64,000 bases of DNA from Larimichthys crocea (GCF_000972845.2 NW_020853301.1:124001-188000), one strand, 5' to 3'. Positions 1 to 12,539 are shown, counted from the first letter of the stretch. The notes: generated by a model not told the origin, from the letters alone. Numbers and translations: made by a program.

Positions 1-1806
1 AGTAGAGCTGTGATTCTCTGTTAGCCTCTACCACCATATGAAATAATGCTAATTAGACCCATATTATTATGCCATACAGTGGCACCGCTGCGCTTCCCAT
101 GACCATCATGGCAAACACAATTGCGCCTATTTAAAGGTGCTGGAAAAATGGAAAAACTGGTGCTTGAAGGTGCTTGGAAAGTGCTTGAATTTGTTCATGA
201 AAAAGGTGTGGGAACCCTGCAGTGTGATAAATACAGTCAGACGTGTTTCATGCGCGTGCACATGTAAATAAGTGGGACGCACATTCTTTCTAGTGCGTTT
301 CACACACACCTTTTCGTACAAATTTCCACAGATGCATCACGCAGTTTGGCAGAGGGCATCCACACCGTATTTCCGCAGGAAATACAATTTTTTCTAGTTA
401 TTATTTTTCTTACGCCCGTTTTTTGGTTCGCTACTCCTCCCAGTTTTTTTCACACACACACAAAACGGGTATCAAAACGTGTGGCTCGGCCGGGACATGT
501 GTGCTATGACTTTTCTAAGAGTTTGTGTAAACTGCGACTGTGGCCGCAAATGTGAAGCTACAGAAATCATTTATAGCTACAAACGTAGGAAAAATCGAGG
601 CGGTCGCAGTGATAACACTGTTAAGGCTGTCAGATATATAGTTTTGGCCCTATACACAAATATTCGGCAGCAACACGCACCTTCTGCCCAATCTACTCCC
701 ATGTTATTTCGAGAAGAGAACTTCCCAGAAGGAGCAGGGAGCACCTGTGCTTTCTCTCACTCCCGAGGCCAAAGTTTATACAATTTTAGCCTGAAAATGG
801 ATAAGGACATGGTCCACGAGACGAGGATTCTTGCGGTCATTTCAGATTTTGGTTTCCGCCACTCCTTTTGCTATGTTCGGCCACCTCTTCGTGGGACTTT
901 TCTTGTTAATTATAGGCTCTGTGGTTAATCTAAATTAATCACACCTTTTTTTTCTGTGAAAAGCATCCAAACATATTTAAACATGTTTCAGATCAAACTG
1001 AATTTAGTAGCTGAATAAATCAATGAAAAATAGACATTTTAAACATGAAAGTTCAATATGTTTTATATGAAAAACTAAAAAAAACTTTTCACTGTTCATA
1101 TTTAATATGAGCTCTGTCAGCACAAGAGGGACCTTGAATGATGTAAGTGTTCAATGGCTACTTCCAAATGTAAGTGTATATTTATTGGTTAAACACATGA
1201 GTCAAAGCAGCAATGCAAACCACAATTTTTAAAAACCTGTGAAAAACTATCCAGACAGCATCCTGTAACCGTAACTAGAAGATGGAACAAAGCACAGACA
1301 AATGGACAGAAAGTGAAGTCTATGCTTTATACACTGAAGGTCACAGAAAAGTGATACTACTACATCAGCCACTGGCCAGCTTACGTAACTTGAACATTCA
1401 TTTTGGCTGCACGAATACAGCCAGACAGAAAAAAAGTCCTTCAAGTTATGTAGTTCTCAGGGGAGCTCTCCAGTGGGCAATTACCCTCACAGAAGCAGCA
1501 AGACCATGAAGTATGTTAATAACTATGGTTCTGAACATTTCACCCACATTTGAGAACATTAAAGCATATCTTCATTTGGCATTTTGTCTTGTTTGTATTC
1601 TGCCTGCATAGGATAAGGCTCAAGACATTTTAATATGGTTTTTATTGTCCAAAATAATACAATTACAATACCAAAATAAATGATAGTCCTCTCTTAATAC
1701 TTTCTAATGTCGATCTTGAAAATTGGGCGAGGAAGGTAGACTTTTTTTTTATTTTATTTTTTACACATATCTTTCTACTACATATTTTTATTTTATTTGA
1801 TGCATG
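1..1806. other. Unassigned non-coding stretch
   Basis: No gene can be supported here. The GGTGCTTGAAAGTGCTTG-like motif around 150-225 (minus-strand sense would differ) has the look of a dispersed fish repeat, but I cannot name its family. The longest open frame (479-928, plus) has no recognisable domain, no convincing start context and no splice or repeat context, so it is not called. The stretch ends where the Gypsy LTR begins. Confidence 0.5.
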
Positions 1807-2708
1807 TGTTGCCCACCTGACCTAGGGGTGTCAGGGAGGGTCTGTATATATAAACAAAAGAGGCAGTAGACATGAACATCAGTACAGTTTCACTGCAGGC
1901 TTTACTCTCTGTCATCAAATCATAACTGTTACAGATGACATAAGCATTGGTTTGTATTAAATACATACAATTACATTAAACATTTTCCAAACATATCAAG
2001 TAACAATAACATCTACCTATTACCATTTAAAACAATAAAGTGCATATAATACACAGAATCAGTGACAAAACACGCACAGTATAAAGAGAAACAGTTAATA
2101 TCATTCCAATTTTAGCTCCTTAACCAAACAAAACAAGCCCCGCATGTCAAGTACTTCTACTGTAGTTACGTGTATATCAGTTAGCATCAGTTAGCTAGCA
2201 TTCGCCGTCATACACAAAACATGGAAAAAACTACACACCACGGCAACACTACCAACAACAACTTCTCCTCAATGATACCAAAACACTCGTCCCTTATGCT
2301 GGGATACATGTCTGCATTCTAAATGAAGATTAACCCACCTGTATATATAAACAAAAGAGGCAGTAGACATGAACATCAGTACGGTTTCACTGCAGGCTTT
2401 ACTCTGCAGTTCCTGCCTCGTAGTAGGTTTTACAAGCCTCATCAGCGCTATGCGCCCTCTGCTGACATGTTTTGGTATCGCTCTGTTCAACCAGTGAAGT
2501 ACAAAGAGTGATTTTCATCACTTTAGACACAATAAAATAAAAATTATATGGGGGGTGTCTGTTTGTTTGTTTTTAACTTATACTCAACTCTTGTATTAAC
2601 TTTTTAAACACATCTTTTTAACCTTTTCTTAAATCTTAATGAACTACTTTTTATCTTTTTAACCCTTTACACTTAATGAACTACTTTTTATCTTTTTAAC
2701 CCTTTACA
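1807..2708 (-). repeat. 3' LTR of the Gypsy element
   Basis: In element orientation it starts TGTAAAGG and ends GGGCAACA (TG...CA). Two internal duplications are visible. A ~60-bp block containing TATATATAAAC recurs at about 1843-1906 and 2340-2404. A 37-bp block ending in CCCTTTACAC is repeated in tandem at the U3 edge (about 2638-2711). The TATA-like core in each 60-bp block makes both copies candidate core promoters. Confidence 0.93.
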
Positions 2709-2724
2709 CTCTCCCCTGCTTTTT
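2709..2724 (-). promoter_or_regulatory. Polypurine tract of the Gypsy element
   Basis: Read on the minus strand, an uninterrupted purine run ending GCAGGGGAGAG sits directly before the TGTAAAGG start of the 3' LTR. This is the position and composition expected for the plus-strand primer of reverse transcription, and it fixes the LTR edge at 2708. Confidence 0.85.
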
Positions 2725-2779
2725 TAAATGTCTCCTGACATTTGTCTACAATAAGAGACATACTTGAGTCTTTGATATG

Positions 2780-5700
2780 TCAATATGCCTGGGTGAAGCA
2801 GTGTAAATAATAAGGGTGTGGAGGTGTAACGTATGGCAGGTGAACAGTACTGAGATGGGCTGAGAGAGGGTACCTTGGCATAAGGGAGTTTACTCCTGCA
2901 TCCCACTGCTGGTAAGATGGCTGTCCCAGTGTGCCATAGGTGAATACCTGTCTTGGTTGAGCTGTCCTTTGGGATCTTCTGACAGACTCGGCCTCCGCTT
3001 GATGTCCATCCTCCTCTGCTACCATGTCCTCTTGTAGTCTCTCCTCCATTTCCTCCACTGGATGTCCCTCCTGTCTGTCGTGTGGCTCCTCCAACCTGTG
3101 ATGTCCCTCTTCCACTTCAACATCCTCAAGAGCTCTGTTTTGTGCTTGTGGTAAATTCTCCTGCTCCTGAGTGTCCATTTCATCTCCACCAGCAGGGCGA
3201 AACTCACAGGCTCTGGCATTTAGCCTCTGCTCAGACTGAGGAAGCTGTTCTGTTTGACGATGCTCTGTCTGTTGAGATCTCCTTAATCTGTAGCATGGGA
3301 TCGGCTGGTAAGTGTACTCCTCATCAGAACTGTCTGTATCGTCTTCATGCATTGTGGTAACTGTCTGGTTCTGTTTTTTTGTCTTTGTCTTATCTTTCTG
3401 ACTTTGTGCAGGAAGTGTTTCCTCCAGGGGCAGCTCATTCACTGGCAGAAGTAGGTTTCGGTGGAGCACACGCAGTGTTTTTGGTCCTTTCTCCGACTGC
3501 ACTTTGTATACTGGACCATTATCAACTCTCTCCACAACACGGTGTACTATCTGCTCCCAGTACGCCCTTAACTTGCCAGGCCCACCTCTCTCCGACAGGT
3601 TTTTGACCAGCACTCGGTCGCCTGGCTGAAGAACAATACCTCTGACCGCTCTGTCATACTGTCTTTTTCCTTTGGCTGAGGATTTTTCACTATTATTTGC
3701 TGCAATTTCATATGCAGAACGCATCCTCTTTGCCCATTTCTGTGCATATGTCTGCCTATCAGGTGTCTCAGACTCTCTCTTAGGTGGGAACAGTAGGTCA
3801 ACAGGTAAGCGTGGTGGTCGACCATACAAGAGGAAGAATGGCGCAAAGCCGGTGGCTTCATGCCTTGTGCAATTGTAGGCATGCACAACATGGGGAAGAT
3901 GATCTTTCCACTGACTCTTTTTTTCCTCTTCCAGGGTACGCATCATCTGAAGGAGTGTACGATTCAGTCTCTCCACTGGGTTACCCTGTGGGTGGTACGG
4001 TGTTGTGCGTGAATGACCAATACCTGCCAGCTGCTGTAACCTGCTGAACAAACTGTTCTCAAACTCCCTCCCCTGATCATGGTGGAGCTTCTCGGGAAAT
4101 CCAAAACGAGGGATGAAGTCCTGGAAAATCTTGTCTGCTGCTGTTTTTCCTGATTTATTCCTTGTTGGGTACGCTTGAGCAAAGCGTGTGAAATGGTCGA
4201 CAAGAACCAGGATATACTCGTAGCCTTGGCTTTGCTCCAGATGGAGGTAGTCGATACACACCAACTCGAACGGACTGCTTGTGGAGATGTGTCCCATCGG
4301 TGCTCTCTGTGGAAGATTGGGGCGTTTCTGTTTTATGCAGGGACATCTCTTGTTAACATAGTTTTCTATGTCATTCTGCATGTTGGGCCAATAAAATCTC
4401 TCGCGGGCGAGATGGGTTACCTTCTCTGCGCCAACATGGCCCATGTCATTGTGCAGAGTCTTTAACACCATGGGTTTCAACTTTTCAGGGAGGACCAGCT
4501 GCTTGTGTTGTCCTGTCTGTCGGTATAGAATGCCATTATCCACCACCAGCTTATTCCACTCATACAGCAGTCTCCTTGTCTCTTTCTTCATGTTTCTTTT
4601 GTCTCTTTCATTTGGAGTCCAGTTTTGAAGTTTTAAAGCGACAACTTCCTTTGTGGCTGAATCCTCCTGTTGTGCTGCCCAGATGTTTTCTGGTGTGACA
4701 CTGGAAATACTGTCGGGTGATACCACATCTGCCTCTTCACCATCGAGCTGCAACGCTGCAACCCAAGGCACGTCATTCTCTTGAACTGCTCTGTTTCCTT
4801 GCCAGACTGCAGACACAAGCTCCGGTGACATACTCTCTGTATACTCTTTCATGCCCTCTTGAAAGTTTACAGGGTACCTGGACAGAGTATCAGCATCCGC
4901 GTTCATCTTCCCCGGCCTGTATCTGATATCAAAGCAAAAGTCAGCCAATTCACCAACCCATCTGTGTCCAACGGCGTTTAGTCTGGCGGTGCTGAGGACA
5001 TAAGTCAGAGGGTTGTTATCTGTGTATACTGTAAATGTTGGAGCATAATACAAGTAATCTCTAAACTTGTCACAGATAGACCACTTGAGAGCTAAGAACT
5101 CAAGTTTACCGGAGTGCAGATGGTAGTTTCTCTCGGCGGGTGTTAGAGTCCTTGAGCCGTAGCCTATGACCCTCAACTTGTTGTCCTGACGCTGATATAA
5201 CACTGCTCCTAAACCGTCATTGGATGCGTCCGTATGCAGTATGAACGGAAGGTCAAAGTTCGGGTAAGCTAGGATAGGTGGCTTAGTCAGCATGTCCACT
5301 AGCTTGGTGACGACATCCTGATGCTCTGCTCTCCAAGTGATGGGTGTTTTTGAGGGGAGCTGTCCTTTATCTCCTTTCTTAGCTTTGCCTTTACTTTTAC
5401 TTGTCTGCTTCTGTGTGTTACTTTCAGCAGTCTCCATGGGTTTTTGTAGCAGTTCAAAGAGCGGCTTCGCCAGCCGAGAAAAGTCTTGGATGAAGGAGCG
5501 ATAGTATCCCAGGAACCCCAGCAGGGATTTGACGTCACCAACTGTGCGAGGCTCTTTCTCTTTAAGTGCAATCACTGCTGCCAAATCCTGTGGATCGATC
5601 TTTACTCCTTCTCCAGACACTAGCCGGCCAAGGTAGCGAACCTCTCTTTTAAACAACTCACACTTGGTCGGTCTCAGTTTGATGCCATGTTCTCTCATGC

Positions 5701-7537
5701 GGCTGAAAACTTGTCTGAGGTGCTGTATATGATCTTCAAAGGAAACTGAGTAACACAAGACATCATCGAGGTATGGCGCACAACATTCATCTCGGACACC
5801 TTCCAGCACACCCTCCATACACCTCTGGAAAGCTGCAGGTGCGTTCGTCAGGCCGAATGGAATGCGTATCCATTCATATAACCCCCACGGTGTACTGAAG
5901 GCGGTGAGGTGTCTGGATTCCTCACTCACAAACCCTTGGTGATACGCACTGCCTTGATCCAGGATGGAGAACCAGGTGTTGCCCTGCAAACTGTCAGGGA
6001 GGTCTTGGATTCGTGGCAATGGATGACGATCTGGGACAGTCTTCCTGTTCACCCCTCTGAAGTCCACACACAGTCTCAAAGTCTGGTCTTTTTTCCGTAC
6101 GCAGACCACTGGGGAGGAATAAGAAGACACTGATTTGCGAATCCAACCTCGGTCTAGGAGATTCTGCACATACTCCTTCACCTCCCTATACAGAGGCTTA
6201 GGTATGGAGTTGTAACACTTCTGAACAGGGTTATCGTCCACAACATTGATTTTCAGCTGTAAGCTGGGTATACAGCCTATGTCTCCTTCTCCTCTTGCAA
6301 ACACATCCGATTCCTCATGAAGCATCTGACGCACGACCTCCTGCTGTTGCTGATCAAGGTGGTCCAAATTAACAGGGGGATGCCATTTATGTTGTGTGTG
6401 TGACTCAGTTGACTTGCTGGTTCTCTCACTGGTGTTGTTCGTTGGATCAACTTGTGCGGTGCACACATTTGTCTCACAGTTTGACTTTGCTGGTTGCTGC
6501 GGAGATGAACAGAGATTCACTGGTGTGCTGTCAATTATTTCTTCAAGACAGCCTAAGACTGTTCTCGGTGACAGGAAGATGTCATGCTTTGTGGAGTTGC
6601 AGACTGGGATTTTTACAGTTTTAAAGGAACCAGGTGGGATGTCAACTAATGCAGGAAACAGTTCTAGTCCCTCTGGTAACACACTCTCTGAGGTGGGTTC
6701 AAACAGCATCGTTCCACTCTTGAGCTGAGACCTGACATGACACTTTATTTCACAAATCTGGCCACTTGGAACTTTGAGACCTCTTTTTCCTACTCTCATA
6801 GTGTCATTTGTAGGTGTTTCCTGGGCTGAAGTTGCACTGATTACTGAGACGATGGTTTCAGCTGTGTTTCGATGGAGCTTTAATGCCTCTGCTAGTAAAT
6901 CACTGAGACTGACACTTCCTGGAGTTTCAAGACTCTCTAGTATGATTTCCTCAATTACGTTGAACCCCAGTAAGAGACCACTAACGCAGTTCTGACTCAC
7001 TAGTATGGGTACCTGGATAGACACTTGACCGTGTTTTGTGCTTTTGATTTCCATTAGTATTTCCGCCCACCCCTCAAAGAGTACATCAGTCCCATTAGCT
7101 GCTGTTATTTTTAATGGATCATCTGGCAGGAGCTCTTCGAGTGACTGAACTTTGACCTCAGGTAAGTGTTTTTCAAGCCAGTCCTTTCCCAGTATGGTAA
7201 CCTGTGCTCCACTATCCAATAACATGTCAGTCTTCACACCATTGAGGTAACAGGTAACGATACACCTTTTGCCTATTAGTTTTGCAACACGATTTCCTTT
7301 TCTTACTCTGTGTTTTAATGGTGGCTGGCTGTTAGCTTGCGTGTTAGAGTCTTGGTTGGTTACTGTGACAGGGGACGCTGATTCTTGTCTGGTCACTGGT
7401 GGTCCCTTCCCAGTGACCTCCTCACGTTTCCCGCAGACTTGGTCTTTGACAAGCAGCCGACAGCTCTGTGCCCTTCCTGGCCACATCTGAAACAGTGGTT
7501 GCAGATTGCTGTCCCTTGAGCTAAACATGGCTGACAT
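2780..7537 (-). CDS. pol: Gypsy Pol polyprotein (PR-RT-RNase H-integrase)
   Basis: A 1585-codon open frame with all retrotransposon enzymes, acting in cytoplasmic particles and then at chromosomal integration. Aspartic protease: [12 protein letters not shown] near residue 108. Reverse transcriptase: [11 protein letters not shown], then YLDD near 588. RNase H: HTDAS near 766, then LEFLALKWS and YTDNNPL. Integrase: an H/H/C/C zinc region, then catalytic D (CIDYLHLE, about 1092), D (HHDQGREF, about 1151) and E ([10 protein letters not shown], about 1187), then a GPY/F-like module ([10 protein letters not shown]). A ~200-residue acidic, Gln/Glu-rich tail ends near the 3' LTR. The frame overlaps gag by 145 nt in -1 phase, so translation most likely enters by frameshifting at 7426-7432 and not at the first ATG. 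No internal stop is present. Confidence 0.94.
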   Translation of the reverse strand: MSAMFSSRDSNLQPLFQMWPGRAQSCRLLVKDQVCGKREEVTGKGPPVTRQESASPVTVTNQDSNTQANSQPPLKHRVRKGNRVAKLIGKRCIVTCYLNGVKTDMLLDSGAQVTILGKDWLEKHLPEVKVQSLEELLPDDPLKITAANGTDVLFEGWAEILMEIKSTKHGQVSIQVPILVSQNCVSGLLLGFNVIEEIILESLETPGSVSLSDLLAEALKLHRNTAETIVSVISATSAQETPTNDTMRVGKRGLKVPSGQICEIKCHVRSQLKSGTMLFEPTSESVLPEGLELFPALVDIPPGSFKTVKIPVCNSTKHDIFLSPRTVLGCLEEIIDSTPVNLCSSPQQPAKSNCETNVCTAQVDPTNNTSERTSKSTESHTQHKWHPPVNLDHLDQQQQEVVRQMLHEESDVFARGEGDIGCIPSLQLKINVVDDNPVQKCYNSIPKPLYREVKEYVQNLLDRGWIRKSVSSYSSPVVCVRKKDQTLRLCVDFRGVNRKTVPDRHPLPRIQDLPDSLQGNTWFSILDQGSAYHQGFVSEESRHLTAFSTPWGLYEWIRIPFGLTNAPAAFQRCMEGVLEGVRDECCAPYLDDVLCYSVSFEDHIQHLRQVFSRMREHGIKLRPTKCELFKREVRYLGRLVSGEGVKIDPQDLAAVIALKEKEPRTVGDVKSLLGFLGYYRSFIQDFSRLAKPLFELLQKPMETAESNTQKQTSKSKGKAKKGDKGQLPSKTPITWRAEHQDVVTKLVDMLTKPPILAYPNFDLPFILHTDASNDGLGAVLYQRQDNKLRVIGYGSRTLTPAERNYHLHSGKLEFLALKWSICDKFRDYLYYAPTFTVYTDNNPLTYVLSTARLNAVGHRWVGELADFCFDIRYRPGKMNADADTLSRYPVNFQEGMKEYTESMSPELVSAVWQGNRAVQENDVPWVAALQLDGEEADVVSPDSISSVTPENIWAAQQEDSATKEVVALKLQNWTPNERDKRNMKKETRRLLYEWNKLVVDNGILYRQTGQHKQLVLPEKLKPMVLKTLHNDMGHVGAEKVTHLARERFYWPNMQNDIENYVNKRCPCIKQKRPNLPQRAPMGHISTSSPFELVCIDYLHLEQSQGYEYILVLVDHFTRFAQAYPTRNKSGKTAADKIFQDFIPRFGFPEKLHHDQGREFENSLFSRLQQLAGIGHSRTTPYHPQGNPVERLNRTLLQMMRTLEEEKKSQWKDHLPHVVHAYNCTRHEATGFAPFFLLYGRPPRLPVDLLFPPKRESETPDRQTYAQKWAKRMRSAYEIAANNSEKSSAKGKRQYDRAVRGIVLQPGDRVLVKNLSERGGPGKLRAYWEQIVHRVVERVDNGPVYKVQSEKGPKTLRVLHRNLLLPVNELPLEETLPAQSQKDKTKTKKQNQTVTTMHEDDTDSSDEEYTYQPIPCYRLRRSQQTEHRQTEQLPQSEQRLNARACEFRPAGGDEMDTQEQENLPQAQNRALEDVEVEEGHHRLEEPHDRQEGHPVEEMEERLQEDMVAEEDGHQAEAESVRRSQRTAQPRQVFTYGTLGQPSYQQWDAGVNSLMPRYPLSAHLSTVHLPYVTPPHPYYLHCFTQAY
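7391..7432 (-). promoter_or_regulatory. -1 ribosomal frameshift signal between gag and pol
   Basis: On the minus strand the gag codons GCG GGA AAC form the slippery heptamer G_GGA_AAC (7426-7432). A 7-nt spacer (7419-7425) follows, then a perfect 9-bp stem GGTCACTGG/CCAGTGACC (7410-7418 with 7391-7399) around a 10-nt loop. A -1 slip converts the reading to ...C GGG AAA CGT GAG, which is exactly the open pol frame (VCGKREE). The gag stop lies within the stem. Heptamer, spacer and stem match the known architecture of retroviral -1 frameshift sites; function is inferred. Confidence 0.85.
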
Positions 7538-8793
7538 TTCCCTTTTGTGGCAGACTTGGGTGGTTGTACAGTGCTTGCTGAGTTGACTTGTGGTAGTTCA
7601 GGAGTACTGTTTGTAGGGATGAAAACCTTCTCAATAGATTTTGCCAAGGCTGAGACATGTGCTGTCAGTTCATGAATAGCTATGCGGTTCGCCTGGACTT
7701 CAGCTTTGGTTTGAAGAACGCTGGCTTGAACTTCAGCTGGAGGCGGACCCGCATGTTGTCTCTCTCCCTGTTGAGTGGCACTGACTGTGACTGTTTTGTT
7801 TTTGTGCGTATGACCTAGGCGTGCCTGTCTCCCTACTTCTTCACTGATCGACTTTGTCATTATTTCCAAGATAAAATCATCAGTTACACTGGTGTTGCTA
7901 ATGACAGGTTTAAGGTCTCGCCTGACATATGCATATTTCTCACTTATTCCCTGATACAATGAGTGAAGAAATACTCCATGGACAAGTTTGGTGTCATATT
8001 GAAACTCTGAGCTACCTTGCTGTGAAGCAAACACTACTCTCTGTTTTAGACCCATTAACCGGTACATAAACTGCTGTGGGCTTTCTTTTTCCTGTTGCTT
8101 AGCATTGCTTAGCTCCTGGAATAACTCGGCACTACTCTTGTCTCGTAAGTGTGCTCTGAGGAAACGTTTGAGCTCAGCTACAGTTAACCCATCTTTTGTC
8201 ATCAGCATGTCTTTAAAGGTACCAGGCTTGATTAGCTGAAGGACAGTACGAATAACCTCTGCCTCTGTGAAATTCTCAGATAACCCTTCATCAATCTGTC
8301 TGCACAGTGAGCTATAACTAACATCAGAATCTGAGTCAGAAATTTGTCCACTGTGTATCCTGAATTCTCTGCGAGGCAGTAATGCAGCAACATCTGTCAA
8401 CTTAATCACATCAGTTACCTGGCTGACTACAACTGATGATTTGTCTGTCTTCATGTTTACTGCTGAAGGTGCCACGATTGATTCAGTCTCCTCCTCTTGC
8501 TCAGGTTGCTCCTCTTCACTCACTGGAAGTGCCTGCAGTTCAGTGATGAGATCTTGGAAGACTAGCAGGCTGGACATGCCTTGGTCCTCTTGACTTGCCA
8601 ACTCGTCGCTTCTCAAATAGTCAACGATGAAGTCATAGAGGTCCACATCTGTAGCATCGTCCCCTGGAAGACTTTCCTTTACGTCATCCTTGATGGCCAC
8701 TGCCAGCTTGTGGAGGATATCTGAGTTGGCGGAGATGATCATCTGGTGGAGCTTCCGCTGGATTACCCTTCGCAGTTCCCTTACAGCCGACAT
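7393..8793 (-). CDS. gag: Gypsy Gag (capsid/nucleocapsid)
   Basis: A 466-codon frame beginning about 85 nt inside the primer-binding site. It should encode the particle-forming structural protein. The centre has the helical, charged character of a capsid (for example [20 protein letters not shown] and [16 protein letters not shown]). The C-terminus carries one CCHC zinc knuckle, [14 protein letters not shown] (about residues 434-447), for RNA binding. The start [15 protein letters not shown] is the first ATG after the LTR leader. The 3' end overlaps pol, and the UGA stop lies inside the stem of the predicted frameshift hairpin. The frame is intact. Confidence 0.9.
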   Translation of the reverse strand: MSAVRELRRVIQRKLHQMIISANSDILHKLAVAIKDDVKESLPGDDATDVDLYDFIVDYLRSDELASQEDQGMSSLLVFQDLITELQALPVSEEEQPEQEEETESIVAPSAVNMKTDKSSVVVSQVTDVIKLTDVAALLPRREFRIHSGQISDSDSDVSYSSLCRQIDEGLSENFTEAEVIRTVLQLIKPGTFKDMLMTKDGLTVAELKRFLRAHLRDKSSAELFQELSNAKQQEKESPQQFMYRLMGLKQRVVFASQQGSSEFQYDTKLVHGVFLHSLYQGISEKYAYVRRDLKPVISNTSVTDDFILEIMTKSISEEVGRQARLGHTHKNKTVTVSATQQGERQHAGPPPAEVQASVLQTKAEVQANRIAIHELTAHVSALAKSIEKVFIPTNSTPELPQVNSASTVQPPKSATKGKCQPCLAQGTAICNHCFRCGQEGHRAVGCLSKTKSAGNVRRSLGRDHQ

Positions 8794-8877
8794 CTTTCAG
8801 TTGCTGCTGCAGCACGTTGGTTCAGGAGTTGAAGTCAGGTTCTTTAATAGATTAGCTGTCCTCAGGAAGTGGAGCTA

Positions 8878-8895
8878 ATCCCGGACGAGCCCCCA
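8878..8895 (-). promoter_or_regulatory. Primer-binding site, tRNA-Pro type
   Basis: Four bases inside the 5' LTR, the minus strand reads TGGGGGCTCGTCCGGGAT. These 18 bases are the well-known tRNA-Pro primer-binding sequence, also used by murine leukaemia virus. This site fixes the inner edge of the 5' LTR and the direction of the element. Confidence 0.93.
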
Positions 8896-8899
8896 AGAT

Positions 8900-9801
8900 T
8901 GTTGCCCACCTGACCTAGGGGTGTCAGGGAGGGTCTGTATATATAAACAAAAGAGGCAGTAGACATGAACATCAGTACGGTTTCACTGCAGGCTTTACTC
9001 TCTGTCATCAAATCATAACTGTTACAGATGACATAAGCAATGGTTTGTATTAAATACATACAATTACATTAAACATTTTCCAAACATATCAAGTAACAAT
9101 AACATCTACCTATTACCATTTAAAACAATAAAGTGCATATAATACACAGAATCAGTGACAAAACACGCACAGTATAAAGAGAAACAGTTAATATCATTCC
9201 AATTTTAGCTCCTTAACCAAACAAAACAAGCCCCGCATGTCAAGTACTTCTACTGTAGTTACGTGTATATCAGTTAGCATCAGTTAGCTAGCATTCGCCG
9301 TCATACACAAAACATGGAAAAAACTACACACCACGGCAACACTACCAACAACAACTTCTCCTCAATGATACCAAAACACTCGTCCCTTATGCTGGGATAC
9401 ATGTCTGCATTCTAAATGAAGATTAACCCACCTGTATATATAAACAAAAGAGGCAGTAGACATGAACATCAGTACGGTTTCACTGCAGGCTTTACTCTGC
9501 AGTTCCTGCCTCGTAGTAGGTTTTACAAGCCTCATCAGCGCTATGCGCCCTCTGCTGACATGTTTTGGTATCGCTCTGTTCAACCAGTGAAGTACAAAGA
9601 GTGATTTTCATCACTTTAGACACAATAAAATAAAAATTATATGGGGGGTGTCTGTTTGTTTGTTTTTAACTTATACTCAACTCTTGTATTAACTTTTTAA
9701 ACACATCTTTTTAACCTTTTCTTAAATCTTAATGAACTACTTTTTATCTTTTTAACCCTTTACACTTAATGAACTACTTTTTATCTTTTTAACCCTTTAC
9801 A
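8900..9801 (-). repeat. 5' LTR of the Gypsy element
   Basis: Near-identical partner of 1807-2708, with the same internal ~60-bp duplication (about 8936-8999 and 9433-9497) and the same tandem U3-edge repeat. In element sense it would drive transcription leftward into gag and pol. The right flank is CTTGCACAAT. Confidence 0.93.
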
Positions 9802-12500
9802 CTTGCACAATACTTATTAAGATCAATACATTGTTCCTTTGGGTCTGCACATGGGATTCGTTGACAATAATGCAATGTTATTAGACTTATCCTTTGCAAA
9901 TGGTTTTACATGCCTGAGACTAGCTAACATATTTTGCGTGCATCTAGCAGAGGAAGCAGAATGGCCTTCAGTGGTTTATTGTTTGGACAGAGATGTTAAC
10001 ATGTATATATTTAACCCATTAGAGGCTTCTGATTCATAACTTGTCCTCACTTTTCTTCTCAGCTTTCTTTCCACACATCTCCATTGCTATTTTGCATCCA
10101 ATAAACTGGTGGTGCATCATAAAAAACTGAAAAGGACTTTCCTCTCTGCAACTGCTGTAACTGGAGATGGAGTTGGTCAGACCAGTTTCCTGAGTTCAGC
10201 GACATTAGTGGTCATCTTCCCAGAGGCAGAGCAGGGTAGTCTGGTCTCCTCAGAGTCACATAAGTAAGAGCCGGGTTACATTCATAAGATGACTGACATA
10301 TCATGATGCCCATTCATTTGGGTGTCACTGCATTCCACTTTCATGTTGCAGGAGTATAAATGAGAACTATGGACAAACCACCCGTCAGTGTGGATCATAG
10401 AAAACACTCAGAAGCGGAATTTAATTGCATTATTTTATAGATACTAACTTTACTTTCTTAGAAAGAAATGTCCAAGAAAAAAAGTCTGGAACAGCAAAGC
10501 AATTCGGCTGATAAAAATATAAATATATAGCTCTTATTACTTGTCACTTTATACTAATACTAATTGTGCTTGGGTTACCATGGTGATGGTCCCCACTGAG
10601 TTAAGCCCAGAGATAACTGGCTAACCCATAACCCTTATTTTTATTTAGGGGTGTTTTTCTAATCAATTGTTGATGCAATTGTCCTATGGGTGTGTATTCT
10701 GACTGATTGGTTGTTGCAGGCCAGGATGTTTTGTTTTTGTTTGTGTGTTTGATGCCTGACATTTCAATTAAACGTACTGTTTCTGTTACTGTTGTTACTG
10801 TGCCCCAGTGAAATTTAGTACTTTCTTTTATATGTGTAAAGTAATATATCTTTTACTGAGTGCACATATGCCTACATTTTAGCTGCACATTTTAGAATGG
10901 GTGGTGATGTGTCTTTCACAGGAACAGGAAATAGTGCAGTTGGTATGTGTATGTAATGTGTTTCCCAGTTTAAATGCCAGCACTAAAAATACCCAGTTGG
11001 AATGCAGGACTTGGCAGCAGGGACAGGTTGGTGGCCTAGGCTTTGTCGCCACGCTCAGGGCCTATTTTGACATGAGTAGGTCGTCACACCAAAACCTCAA
11101 TCTGGCTCCTTGGTTCTGCTTTAATCTTTTATTTTGTTCTGGGAGAGTTTTCATGTATCAGGGGATACATGCAGAGGCTCCGGGAGCAGATAAGAGGGGG
11201 ATTTGGGAACGCTATTCCTGGTGTCCTGGGGGAGTCTTCTGAAAGGCTTTTTTTTCTTTTTTGTCCTGCCAGGCAGCAATGCTCATCCTTCTGGTGCCTA
11301 TAAATACCTGGAATAGGAATTCAGTCCTGGGCCACATGGCATATCAGCTTGTTCCAGCTTCAAACCTCACTTCCACTTCACCTCCTCCAGTCTGTGATGG
11401 CTTCTTTCATTTAGATGGCGAAACTGTCCTCCCAAAGAACAACAACAATCATTTCAACAAGTGACAAAGCCCTGGAGCAGCCACAGGAATAATGACAGTA
11501 GCAAAGGAGGAAATCAGGGGACATTTTTATAAAGGGGGAAATTCTACAGAAATCTATTAGTTGGAGTGGTTGGACATGGGACATGGGAGACAGCTGTTCA
11601 GTTACCTGTTTCAAACTGACAGTCACCATTGATTAGTTTTGTTAATTTCCAAATGCAGTCACTGTCATCCCCTTATCAAGAGTGAATTAAGTGATTTAGA
11701 GGACCTAAGCAAAGCCAGGCACAGGACCTCCCTTGAACCTAATTCTCATCCTTTCTTTAGTTAAGAATTTTCTGTGATTGCCATGATAGTGTTATACAAA
11801 AATGTATTACTTCCATTCATGTTTTTTCTTTGGGGGAATTAACTCAGTGGTCGATGCCATGTAGGATTAGAGTTAGGCTCAAAAAACATAGATTCAGAGT
11901 ACTTGCACCAACTGTGTTCAGGTGCACATCTGTGTACAGCTGCAGTGATGGAATAGTCCACTAATCTGAAGTGTGGAGGGACATAATTCTATATGTATTA
12001 TGTCGACACACATACAGTAAATTTATAGTTATCAGGGTCCCTCTTAGTAGGGGACCACAAGCAGTTGCCTACAGTTCCATGCCTAATTGTAATTGTCCAG
12101 CCCCTTACATCATACTCCTTATGAAAGTAACATTGTGTAACTTGATAACAGATTTAAAATCATGGTGATGTTACACTGACTTGTAATCACAATGTCTCTG
12201 TATTTCTTATGTCTGTTCTAGGTAACTTTGTTCTCCAGATATTATAACCTTCGAGAAGTTACACACCACCAACTATTTCCATTTTGGTGAAACTGGATCA
12301 TATTTTATGGAGAAAATATTTTCTGGTTTTCCCTCTGATGTTCTCCGGCTGCTCCGCCTCAACTCAACTTCAGTTTGTTAGCCAAGCTGCTAGGACTGTG
12401 AGCTCAGAGGACCAGGGAGGTGTTAGTGTATGTACCACAGGTGTTTTAGACCCAGGCCAAGCTTAGCTTCGTGCTGTTGGACTAGTAAGTAATATTACCT
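9802..12500. other. Unassigned non-coding stretch
   Basis: No gene or complete element is recognisable. Short open frames (for example 10901-11242 and 11261-11464) have no domain or splice context. The right end (about 12160-12500) belongs to a dispersed repeat listed separately. Confidence 0.5.
12165..12320. repeat. Dispersed repeat, second copy near 26.3 kb
   Basis: ACACTGACTTGTAATCA and, ~110 bp later, GATCATATTTTaTGGAG recur in the same order at about 26319 and 26470. The rest of the two copies has diverged. This suggests a small non-autonomous element family; I could not find its ends. Confidence 0.5.
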
Positions 12501-12539
12501 GGCAGCTACTGTATGCTTTGTGTTGTTGCATTTGCTTTA

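Larger units (their letters stand above)
1807..9801 (-). mobile_element. Full-length Ty3/Gypsy LTR retrotransposon
   Basis: This is a complete element read on the minus strand: 5' LTR (8900-9801), primer-binding site, gag, pol, polypurine tract and 3' LTR (1807-2708). The two LTRs are the same length (902 bp) and by eye differ at only two sites (1886 A versus 8979 G, and a T/A within AGCATTGG/AGCAATGG). That indicates a recent insertion. Pol order is PR-RT-RNase H-integrase, the Ty3/Gypsy order. No env-like frame is present. The flanking 4-mers are CATG (left) and CTTG (right), at best an imperfect target-site duplication. The element probably retains full coding capacity. Confidence 0.95.

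Noticed and set aside
479..928. 149-codon plus-strand open frame near the left end
   Set aside because: No recognisable domain, biased Cys/Arg/Phe composition, weak start context and no splice or repeat context; likely chance.
2269..2511. Paired ~60-70 codon frames inside each LTR
   Set aside because: Identical in both LTRs and on both strands; explained by the repeat sequence, with no protein features.
2780..3100. Possible env-like gene at the 3' end of the Gypsy element
   Set aside because: The region between integrase and the LTR is the acidic tail of pol; there is no signal peptide, membrane segment or separate frame.
3082..4926. Many open frames on the plus strand opposite Gypsy pol
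   Set aside because: They mirror a strongly coding minus strand and have no domains of their own.
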